Positions 10,001 through 22,000 of a stretch of 64,000 nucleotides of DNA are shown piece after piece (positions within the stretch are counted from its first letter, which is position 1; the number at the start of each line of letters is the position of its first letter). The position numbers were made by a program, and so were the translations under genes. The DNA is from Yponomeuta sedellus. Lineage: Eukaryota > Arthropoda > Insecta > Lepidoptera > Yponomeutidae. The stretch is from positions 9,783,473-9,847,472 of the forward strand of contig OW203724.1 of NCBI GenBank assembly GCA_934045075.1, given 5' to 3'. The notes under the pieces were generated by a model that made no database searches, was not told the DNA's origin, and saw only the letters and a program-made list of their open reading frames with translations.

Positions 10001-13000
10001 TTTATGAACTTTTTGTCCACAAATCCCCATTGCCAATACTAAGATACGCCAATGGGGATTTACGGACAAAAAGTTCACAAATCCCCATCAATGGGGATTT
10101 TCAATGGGGATTAGTGGAACAACCCATTAAAAATGCCTTCAATATAGCCTATTACTTTTAAGAGTAAACGTAAAAATAAACATTGAGAACAATGACTTTG
10201 GAAAATTTCATTCAAGTGACATTACCTTCATACTAAACGACATAAAAAAACTTGAAAAAATAAATAAACGCTAAATATTTTTTCCGTGTCCCAAAAATGC
10301 GAAAAATGAAAATATTAATGAAAGAGTACATATTGGATTTCGTTTTTTCATAGAATTCTAAACAGGGTTTCGATGCATAAATATATTATTTTACAACATC
10401 ACTCGAATATCGGCAAACGCTCAATACTTTAGAAATCATCGCACTAACACTATATCAAAACTCTCTGACCCATTTTAAATTATTATCCCTCCTCAATCGT
10501 CGTAAACAGTTTGACCTAACTTTCCTATTCAAATTGTTAAATAACAAAATTGACTTGCCCATGCTCCTTTCCAAAGTGAACTTTATCTCTCATCTTCGCT
10601 TGCCCGTTCGCTCCTCACGCATTAAAACACTATTTGTGCCTCCTCGACTTAAGAAGAATTATACTCGTAATAGCTTTTTATATCAAACGCTTACTATGTA
10701 TAACAGAGACTATAATAATGTTGACTTTTTTTGTAGTTCCCCAAGTAAGTTTAAAAGTGACTTAAAACGCAAACAATTACATCTCTGAACCTTATAAGCA
10801 TTGTACTAAGTATCCTATGAAAATTTGCATTGAATACACTATTTTTATTTTTAATGCACTAACCCGTGCTAAGGAACAAATTTAAAAACCTATTTAGAGG
10901 CTAAAAATTTCACCCATGCCGGGATTCGAACCCGCAACCTCTGGCTATCCGTACCAGCGCTCTACCAATTGAGCCAATGGGCGACTCACGGCATCAGTGA
11001 AATTTCGAACCTCTTTACAATATTCTCTGTATTACGTACAAGCAGCGACATCTGACTTAAGCAAATTGCATTACTTACAGCCCCGACTACCTACTTTGCA
11101 GTTAGGTTTAACATCGGAACGATATCACTGTACCCACATGATTACACTATTTTAATGCACTGTTAGTGCATTAAAAATAAAAATAGTTTATTAGAATGAG
11201 TTAATTAGATTAGAAATGAGAATTAATGCACTGTTAGTGCATTAAAAATAAAAATAGTGTAATCATGTGGGTACAGTGATATCGTTCCGATGTTAAACCT
11301 AACTGCAAAGTAGGTAGTCGGGGCTGTAAGTAATGCAATTTGCTTAAGTCAGATGTCGCTGCTTGTACGTAATACAGAGAATATTGTAAAGAGGTTCGAA
11401 ATTTCACTGATGCCGTGAGTCGCCCATTGGCTCAATTGGTAGAGCGCTGGTACGGATAGCCAGAGGTTGCGGGTTCGAATCCCGGCATAGGTGAAATTTT
11501 TAGCCTCTAAATAGGTTTTTACATTTGCATTGAAGTTACCTAATGAATTAGTAGGGAGGTATACAGGCCTCCTCATATTTGGACGCTCATGAAAACAGAG
11601 GTTTTGATGTGCGTTTAAATGTTACCCTATCAAACAGTAATAGTTATTTACATATTTCTGCATGTTGTGAGCGGAAATATTAAAAATAAATATTCAAATT
11701 AGAATTATTGTACTTACTTTCTTGTATAACAGAATACATAAGTAACACTCTTTATTCTTGTAAATTATCGGCACTATAAGTAGGTCTATTTATCAATTAT
11801 TGTAATTGTTAATTACTTTTCCTGTAATGACTGTTGCCAAAATAAAATAAAATAAAAGTATGAGTCTAAAATTAAATAAACCTAGTAATTTTTTTCTCTA
11901 ACTTTATCGTTTATTATCTGCCGACTTTATGTCGAGATATTTTTGCAATATGCCTTTTTTATAACACAAACTAATTTATTCGATAACTACTTACTGTTTA
12001 GGCACTTTGTTATAATATATTTTGAACGACTCAAAATTCCTGGTACATAACGCGCAATTACTTTACCAATGTTTAAGAACTCAAATTAAGGTTTGATCGA
12101 GCCTAAATAAAATAGGTCAAACCTCTATTTGTATCCTCTTTCTTGATTTTAGTAATGTTTCATTGCAATCTGGTATGTCGTTTGATAACATCAACCGAAT
12201 TACGTTTGTATTAACACGGCTCCTCGGCCCAGATGGAGTGAGCGACATACTCAATTTCTTCACCAATTCACCTTATATAGTTATTACACAATACGTACGT
12301 ATATGGGAGTCAATATGCTGTCACGTCATTCCAAAAGACGTTAATTCTTTTTCAGGACGAATTGTTTCGCCTTAAGTGCACCCAAAGGTTCTGTTTTCTA
12401 AGACGTTAATAAACTTTTAGCGGGCAGTAATGAGTTTTTAATCCTCTTTATTAGTGCGCCGCCAAAGAAATCGAACGCAAATATTGCTTGAATAAAGTCT
12501 GGCTGATGAGTTTACGACGACGGCCCATACTCACGCTGCTGGCTGAATAAAAAAGAGCCATAAAAACGCCCGCGTTTTCGTCAATTGAAGTCACGGATTG
12601 TTAGAAATTCATGGTTTTGTGTTGAAAAATGAGGCGCCTTTTAATTTCTCATAATCGGTGATGAAAAGTAGAGTGTATCACTCGGGCGCAAAATATATTT
12701 TTGGCGACGTACTTCGAATCTCTCGCAACGTTCAGGATTCTAGTAAACGAGTCTTACTCGACTGTTAGAATCGCTCTGAATTCAAAAAAGGCGCCCTCGT
12801 CGTAAAAATATTATTTTTCTCCCTGACACAATCTAAAATTTCTATACGTTGCAGTCTTTTTCCCTTCGGGAATACTGAAAAACGATTCACAGGACCACAG
12901 CGGACGAAAGGCACTGGTAGCAGAGAGCGGTAGAGCACCGGATTCACAATCGGGAGGTCGTGGGTTCGAATCCCGGCATGTACCGACCTTTGTTTTCTAA

Positions 13001-16000
13001 GTGAAGGAAATTATCGTGAGGAAACCTGAGTGTCTAAGGTGTTCAAATACCTCAGCTCTTGAAATTGCCAATCCTCGGTGGGCATGCGTGGTAATTAAGC
13101 CCATAATACTCTCTCTCTGAGGGAAGGCCTGTGCCCTGGGGACTGGGACTGTGCCGACTGGGACGTTTATAAGCTACATTAAAAAACGAATCGGCATTGC
13201 TGCATTATTATAAGTCCAAAGTAATGCTCTTGAACTTAATTTTTAAGCACGTCGACTGACGGAGCTTGGCGAATGTTCAGAGGCGAAGCGTTCCACAGAC
13301 GAACCGCTGTCACAGTGAACGCTGTTTGCCTTTCCTTACCTCTTTCAGCAACTCCTTCTTGGTCGTAGTTTCGAGTACGGCGGGCTTGCCGGCCGGCTGC
13401 GCGGCGGCCGTCGCGGTCGCCGGCGCCGGCTTCTGCACGAGCTCCAGGCCCTTCTTAGGGCCGTCGCGCAGCGTGTGCTGGTTGGAGTACACGTTCACTG
13501 TTTCTGGCATAGTCTTTGCCGGCAGATAGAGTGGCATTTCCTGGAAAGTAGCATATGTTGTGGATGTTGGAGTTTCTACGAGTTCGGTGAGTTACTGTAT
13601 GCATGTTGGCAGGTAATGTTTGGGAAATCAACAATCTAAAATATTATAATGCAGCCTATATACTTCCTACTGTCAAAGTCCTCATGTGCGGCTTGATAAC
13701 TTCTGACTGTAAGGCCCGCCTCTGCCTTACAATCCCCCGCCAACCCGGCCTTTGCCCCCACGGTGGCGTATGGTCTAACCTTGATCTTGAGGAAGAGATC
13801 TGTGCCCCAGCAGTAGGGACATACAAATCAACCCTTTGTATGTCCCTACATATCGAACATCAATTCCGACAGTACTAGCATTGAATTGTACAAGTTATAC
13901 TGGGATTAAGGATTATCTGGCGATTGTGCTTACAGATACGGCCTTTATGTACGTCCTGGCCGAGCTCATCATCATCATAATCATCAATAGGGTCTTATCC
14001 TCTCAAGTTCTGGGTATCGTATCCTATTTTGGGACCAGGAAAAGTGATTATGATGTGTGAAAGTTATTATTTACTAGCTATGCCCCGCGGTGTTACCCGC
14101 GGTTTATCGATTTTCCCATGGGAAAAAGATATTTTCCCATGGGAAAAAGATATTTTCCCGCAGTAAAACGTAGCCTATGTGTTAATCCACGGTGTCAGCC
14201 AACTCCATACCCAATTTTATTGAAATCGCTCCAGCCGTTTACATACACACTCACAAACTTTCGCCTTTATAATGATAGTGTGATACTGTGATGTGATTAG
14301 TGTGATCATTATTGTTGCCGTTTCAAGGATACGCATCTTGATGCCGAAACTGACTCACGGGCTCGGGGCGGGGCTGCGGGACGGGCCAGGCGCGGCGCGC
14401 GTCGGGCTCCGGCCACTCGTAGCGTGGGTACGCCACGGGCGCCATTCCGCCCCAGCGGTCGACGCCCTCCATGCCTGGAGGAATTCGACAAAGGTAGACC
14501 CTTATTTAGGGGAGGAACCTTGTTCAGAGATTTCAGTTTAGAGTATCACTTTAAGGGGCCTGGAGCTGACTAGTACCAGTAGAAAATAAAAATCTTATAC
14601 AGAACGTTTTCGCAATGTGTAATTTCAATAATGGCTTGAGTTTTGTAATGTTTCACTGTCTGCAAACACTTTTTCTAAAAAGAAGTTTATGAATTTTCCA
14701 TTTAGCGTTCCGCGTCGGAATTTGTATTCAATAATCATCTTTCCAATATAAGCTGATTAAAAAAACATATCTGAAGGGGAGGCCTTTGCCCAGCAGTGGG
14801 ACACAGCCATGGCAAAAAAAACAATTGAAAATCGAATGTTATACATTTTGAAAAATTAAGATAAATTTTAGAATTTAAGAAGATAATTTTTAGCCTCTAA
14901 ATAGGTTTTTAAATTAAGATAAATTTAAATTGAAAAAAGTTTCCCTCGAAAAACTTTATATTTTTTCAAAATGATTACGTAATTAACGGGTAAGCTATTA
15001 GTTTCACTAGATTATCTGGAGAAGAAGCTAACAAAGAACTAACACAATTTTTTTCAAAACACGTTTAACTTGATTAAACGTGTTACAGAGTTGTCATCTT
15101 AAAATACCACTAGGTACAAATCGTCCCCGTCGACATTGTTTTTATACCAGATAAATATAATATTCTTTAGGATTACATCTTTGTCTTCTAAATAATTCTT
15201 AATGTTATAATACGTTTTTTTGCACAGAGAATGCTTAACACATTAATGTCAACAACAACAAACGCCAATTTCATCAACTTTTGCCAACTTTATCCCCTAG
15301 ATATTATTATCAAACTATCCGAGCGTTTCTACCCTTATACTGGTGATGGTAGCTCCGAGCTGTCGGACGGAGTCTAATAGCTGGAGCTCCCGCAGATATG
15401 GACGTTCTTCGTCTGGTCGGTCTTCTGGTGGTGTTGCCGGTGAGGCCTGTTATCAGCACAGTAAGATTCTAAAAGCGCGATTCTCTAACGCAAAATCGTA
15501 AGATTTAGTCACTCCGCAACAGCAATACCTGATGTTACCTGACTTTAAATAGATACCTAGTCGTTTTAACATTATCTATGGTCACCACCACACTTCTTTT
15601 ATACCCTCATTTCCCGTGGTACTCCTGCTTAGTCCACCCGGGTAGACTACGGGGTTAATTTCCCATGTTCCACCTTTAACATGATTTAAATAATTTTAAA
15701 ATAATGTATTGCCCGTATTTAATGACTGTTTAGTCGGATAATTGGGCTCACTTTCGCATGCGGTAAACGTTGTCAGTGGTCTTACACGACAATAACGTCT
15801 TTGTGACTACAGCATAGGTGGGATAATGAAGGCTGTGGTGCCTGGTTACCTACAATTAAATAATAACTAACCACATTCACCAATACCTATACCCGTAAAC
15901 TTCAGACGCACAATATTTAAATTAATAATGTCTGAAATTTATCTGTACCTTAAGTACCTACATAATAACTAATTGCCAAAACACAGGACCACCTAGTTTG

Positions 16001-19000
16001 GCAATTAGCTGAATTGATTTTGTAAAGCCCTCAAGGCTTATAATAGTTATAATATAATACACCGCCTGTACGTTGTTTTTTTATGGTGATAAATAATCTT
16101 TTGCTTTACTTTACCTGGCGGCTGCGGGACCCACGCTGCGGGGCGGCGCGGCCAGGGCGCCTCGAACGCCGGGTACTGCCCCGCCATGCCCGACATCGAA
16201 CTGTTGAAAACAAAGAGGGTCTCCGTAATAAAGCCTTATGCTCAATCGATTTTTAGAGGTAAAGAGGAGATTAAATGACCAATAGAATAAATATTCATAA
16301 GAATATTCTTTATTGTACACGAAAACCAAGAACGTTTTACCCAAACATCCTTGACCAAAACACATAATATACACATGCAATGATACTGGGTACAATTGGC
16401 GGACTTATTGCTAAAAGCAATTTGTTCCAGAAGACTTATTACGGAAAATTGCTGAAGGAAAAGCGAGACATCGAGAGAGGACAGTGTGTGCAAATATGCA
16501 TTAATATAGGTACTAGTTACATAAATAACAATATACCAACATAAACAGCAACAAAGAAACAGATCTTCGATCAGTCAGCAGTACCTACCTAATTACTTGC
16601 TAGCAGGTTAAATAAAGAATCATTAGTGCTCAGAAAATTAATAAAATATAGGTATTTTAATCAATTCATTTAATTTTAGCAAAATTGATTGCAAAATACT
16701 GTGCTGTCCAAGTAATAACAAATGTTTTCGTTTATGTACATGTTTCCCGTTTAGAAGTATGACTTTGGCACACACATAGGGAACCCTAATTTTATAGAAT
16801 CCTTCAAAAATGAATCTCCATCAAAATTAAGTATTTACGCACTTGTCAGGTTCCTGTAGGAGTCCCCCTTTGTGACTGAAGATGTGAGAACTTGGTCCTG
16901 TCTCTGTAACAATAACATCAAGAAAATCATGAGATAGTTATATTACGCAGTTCGATATCAACCCTTGTATGTCCCCACTGCTGGGGCTCGGGTCTCTTAC
17001 TGTGAGAAGTTATGAAGCCGCCCATAAGGCCTCTGACATAGCTTAACGACTGCCACTTTGACAGCCGGCACCAACGGCTTAACGTGCCTTGCCAAGCATG
17101 GAAGCGCTCGGAAAAATGCCACTTGCGGCAGTCATGGGACGGTCACCCATCCTGCACCCGACCACGCCTGTTGTTGTTTAACTCAAGTGATTGATTCCAA
17201 TCACTCTATTCGACTAGGCCACGAGCGCCTCGTAACACAGTTAGTGACACTTTTTTAATTAGTTAGTCGAAACCACAAAATTACGCACAAAGCAGAGCTA
17301 TTTCCTCACGACCTTTCGCTGTGTCAAATAATTATCTGTAAGTACCTATATAATAATTATTGTTATTATATAGGAACATATATTGGCCATCTCTTACACA
17401 CACACGCATGTAATGTTTATGTGTCTGTATCAATCAGGTGTAAACGTTGGCCGAAAGGTCTGTGTCAACTTTTGCACTTCCTAAAGCACACACTACATGT
17501 GTATGCATTCATACAAGGGGACGTAGACTTAGAGAACGGTGATTGATGATAGAGCAACGGTAGAGCGCTGACTTCACATTTTGGGAGGTCGTTGTTTCAA
17601 ACCGGCATGGAACTGTCAAGGAAAACATCGTGAGCAAACCCTAATACCCTAAGTTTGTTAAGTACAATAGCTCAACTATGACACAGAATGCGGGAATCTC
17701 CTAACTCCGCGAGGACGTACCTCATATGTCCACATATTACCTCATAGATCGCTATAAAATATAAGCAATTGGCGAGCATACCAGAATACTTTCGCTGCGG
17801 TTGCGCCTGCGTGAGGCGGTGTGGCCAGCGGTCGCTGCCAAGAGAGGGACTCTCCGGCGCTACGAGGCTCTCGCCGCCGGACGAATCCGATGACTCCTGT
17901 AGGACATACACCCGAATTAGGCAATCAAGGTAGAACCATACTATTGCTATGGACGTGATCCGATGTCGAGAATGGTATGTATTGCACTGTCATCCGCGAC
18001 GCGACGGTCATGCCTCTCCACTTACGATCTACAGCTTGGACTTTATCGACTTGGGTGGGACGCAACGCGTAAGAAGCCGTAGGATAAGTGTGTTTCTGAG
18101 CTTACAAATTCAAGCGGCCAGACACCTGTTTCATAAAAGAATTCATGCATTGCAAAGCCAATTAAACCACAGTTTGAAGGAACACTGCTACGCAATATAC
18201 CTCGAATTGCCATCGATTTAAGATGTCAGAAGAAACTACGAATTGTAGTTTTATGAAATTCGGCCCACGGGTGTTAGGTATCTACTACGCAAGATCCCTA
18301 ATGGTATAGATTTTTCCGAGTTGTCAAATAGGTACATATACATGTTTGAATACTTTGGAATCGGCGTATTAACCCCATGGAGTAGGCGGTTACGTAATAG
18401 GAGTGCTGGAGTCCGATTATGTGCAAAAAACCCTATCGAATTCCTGACGTTTAAGATAGTAATTAGTATGGAATTCTACAATTATACGATTGGAATCGTT
18501 CAGCATTTAGTGCGCGTAATACAGGGGCAGATCGCACGTGGAGTCGTGTACTCGTAGCATCAGTGTCGTTGTACTTTTACGGAGCGTTTCGTTCTGCTAT
18601 GTAATTTGCGCTAGTTATTAGTTAAGCAATCTTCGACAGTTTGCGAATGCTTTGAAGCAACACGACTAGCTAACCGTGAAGGAAAACATAGAGCGTGGAA
18701 ACTTGACTATCCTGAAAGCAGGATATTGCGGTACCCATACGTGATGTGGGATCGGTGGTTACTGCTATATCTACTGTTTGAGAGAAATAAGAACTTCTTT
18801 CATAAAACTACAATCATGGCTTGCTATGATTGTATTTAGTTTTATGTGCTTTGCTTAGCGAGAAGTATAAAACTTAATTTTTCTGTGTTTAGAACGCTCA
18901 TCAACGCTCCATACACGTGAAAATTATGTGAGCTGCTAATGCATTTTCTTCTCGCGCTTCGCAGAGTTTGCCATCAGGCAGTATTGGTCACGCACGACGC

Positions 19001-22000
19001 CGTTCACACGTAGGTAAGCAAGCGCTCACCTGCCTGGGTAAGACGACGCGAATCGCACGTTTGTGATGTCAAAAATAGCGACTTTTGGTGCCAGAATGGT
19101 GCGGTTTAGGCTGAAGTCAGGGAAGTCCTGTCCTTGTATTACGTAACTTTCCACACTAACGAGTTAAGTATTTAGACGACTCCAAAGTGTCTAAATATTT
19201 ACGTATCTGAAAGTTCGGAGTAGGCCAAATGACGCAACTCCATACAGTGGAGGACTTACGTAATAGCACCCCAGATCGGGCCTCCAGTCGTTGCAGTCGG
19301 TGCATTGCGCGATGCAGTTGTAATGTAAGGACCCACCTGGTGCGGTTTAGGCTGCGGCTGCGGCGGTGGCGGGGGCGGTGTGGCGGCAGGCTGGGCGGCG
19401 GTCTCGAGCGGCGGCGCCGACGGGCAGCCCAGCTCGGGGCCTTCGTCGCTGCCGTCGGCGCACTGCGCGATCCCGTCGCACGCGTTGTACACTGCGATGC
19501 ACTCGCCGCCCGAGTGGCACTCGAACTGGTAGCGGCTGCAGCGCCGCGCTGCGATGCGACGGACACATTCCGTGGGACATGGCTACACCTTGTGACTCGC
19601 CAGTTTTTTTTATTAACTACTAGCTAACCACGCGAAAATCACGTAAAATTCACTTTTGTTAGGCGGCGAAGCTCAAGAAAATTTAATTTCTACGTGATTT
19701 TCTCTATATTCAAATAGTTACTACACTCACACAAAATATTAAATAGATTCGCAGCAAACTACGTCAAACAGAAAGCGGAAAATTAAACTGAACACACACC
19801 AAATAATTTCATTTGGTGTATGTTGTGTCAAAGAAAACGTGTTATTAAGAAAATAAGCTATCCCGCGCCAAATCCGCCGCAAAGGTAGCCAAAGTACATA
19901 CTACTTAATACATTCAATGTATCATAAAAAACTAAATGTCATTGCTTGATAAGTTTTTTTTTATAAATACATAAGTATTAACAAATGTCTATTTATTTCC
20001 CAGCCAATTATTTCCCGATATTTTTAAGAGTAGTGTGATTTGGCAGTATGAATAGTTTTCGTTTCGGGCGCAAGTTTCAGAACACCCTGTATACGGGCTT
20101 AATCAATATCGCAGAACTGTGACGCCCGCATGGATCTATCGATGTATATTGTTGATCCCTGCGCCACCGTGCAGTCTACAAGATATAAAGCATAGAGTTG
20201 TTGTTTGGTATGTATCTCACCCACTGCCTGCTTTAGCCCTTTTAAGGGCCACTAGTCATTTATTTCGGTTTTCACTAACTTATTCGTCACTCACGGCGCT
20301 AGGAGTATTGTTAGCAAAAAGGCCGTGTTAATAAAGTCCTACCGGATTGCAAGATAGATATTTTTCTTCATTCGTTTTATTAGGATTTGCTAGAAAGATA
20401 ATATAATAACTCTAATAAATGGCAAGCGAGAGGGAGATATGCACTAGTGTAATAATAATAGCTTCCTTATGGCTCAGGTGCTTGTCTTGAATAAGGTGTG
20501 AAATCTGTAGGTTGAGGGTATTTGACAACCTTTGAAATATAGTTATTAATCTCATACATATAAAATATATATCTATATTGCCTATTTATTTATCGTTATC
20601 GTTATCAACCCTTGTATGTCCCCACTGCTGGGGCACGGGTCTCTCCTATTTATTTACTTATTTAATATATTTTAAATATCTTATACTTATCACTATATAT
20701 CTTTTGATTTAGGTATTTGAGTTGTGGAAACCTATAATTCGTAATTCAAGTGTTCTGTTTATTTACCAATATAAATTTGTTGTACTAAGTAGTTGGTTTT
20801 CCCAATAAAGAAAAATGAAAATCTCGGCCTTATGTTACGGCACTATGCAAATACAACATTGAATCTCGTCATCGTTATCAACCCCTGTATGTCCCCACTG
20901 CTGGGGCACGGGTCTCTTCCTGCATCGCAGGAAGGTTAGGCCATACTCCACCACGGGGGCCAAGTCCGGGTTGGTGGAGGATTGTAAGACAGTGGCGGGC
21001 CTTACTGTCAGAAGTTATCAAGCCGCCCATAAGGCCTCTGACATGGCTTAACTACTGCCATTATATGACAGCCGGCACCAACGGCTTATGGTGCCTTGAA
21101 AAGCACGTAAGCGCTTGAAAAAATCTTAACGTGCCTTGCGAAGCAGGAAGCGCTCGGTAAAATGCTACTAGCGGTAGTCACGGGACGCTCACCCAACCTG
21201 CACCTGACCACGCCTGTTGTTGCTTAACCAAGTGATTGATTCCAATCACTCGGTTCGCCTAGGCCACGAGCGCTTCATTGAATCTTATCGAGTCATAAAC
21301 ACAAGTAGCTTAATCTTACGTGTTGGCTGTGTATGACGCGGCGCGGTAGGCTCCGCGGGGCGGGGGGTGGAGGTCGTCACCGTGGTGGTCTTCACGGTGG
21401 TGCTGGTCCAAGTCCTGCGAGACATCAAGGTGAGTTATGTCCTCTCCTAAACTGTATCTAAACGCGCGTGATAAGAATCGGGTTTCTAGTATCAGTAGGT
21501 TTTGAAACCCAGATAATTCACAGCCAAATAAAACATAGCCAATAATGTACAGTCCATTTAAGCTCAATAGAAATACTCATTAGTATTAAGCTCGCCTTTG
21601 TACAAATATGCTTAATGTGCAATAAAGAATTTTCTAATCTAATCTAATATTTATAATTGTTTATCGGGTCTAAAATGGGACACATGTTCAATTAAAATCA
21701 AGGGTGTTTACACCAACTCATAATGAAGCGTTTAAGGAATTGCGCATTTTAATGAATAACGCTGTAGGTAGGTAGGTAAACCTATATACGATCTTCGAAG
21801 GTTCAAAGTGCCCAAAAGGATCTTCGCGGGCACTTGGTAATTCAGAGAATATTGTATTTTGTAATTCATTTAACTTAATTTCATGGCGCTCGAAGGTAAG
21901 TATGTAATATGTTTTTTTTATTTAAATTTTTTTTACATAATATTTTTTCGTATGTCTTGCGATGCTCTTAGTTTTTATTAAACGGGTCTAATCACATTTA

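Larger units (their letters stand above)
8670..10125. mobile_element. MULE-like DNA transposon with about 140-bp inverted termini and 8-bp target duplication
   Basis: Left terminus 8670-8805 and right terminus 9988-10125 are inverted copies built from repeated AATCCCCATTG units. ATTAAAAA occurs directly outside both ends (8662-8669 and 10126-10133), a perfect 8-bp target duplication. Inside is a minus-strand transposase remnant (8971-9285). Later insertions of two LINE fragments (9412-9508 and 9565-9868) lie within it. Long termini plus an 8-bp duplication fit a Mutator-like element; hAT or P types are less likely because of terminus length and the protein motif. Confidence 0.75.

Noticed and set aside
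11425..11497. Functional tRNA gene
   Set aside because: The cloverleaf pairs, but position 33 is C and the sequence recurs as part of a longer interspersed repeat at several places.
12915..12985. tRNA-Val-like gene
   Set aside because: It is followed by a SINE body and tail; the acceptor stem does not close properly.
17782..17896. Alternative exon 5 donor GTATGC
   Set aside because: Phase 1 carries a wrong frame through exons 6 and 7 and hits a stop in exon 8.
19549..19582. Upstream extension of exon 4 using a GTGTAG acceptor at 19583
   Set aside because: It keeps the LDLa frame open but its phase does not match exon 3 and the tract before it is not pyrimidine-rich; the acceptor at 19549 fits both.
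19156..19627. Arg/Ala-rich frames of up to 136 codons on both strands
   Set aside because: GC-rich shadows of exon 4; only the frame with six Cys in LDLa spacing makes sense.
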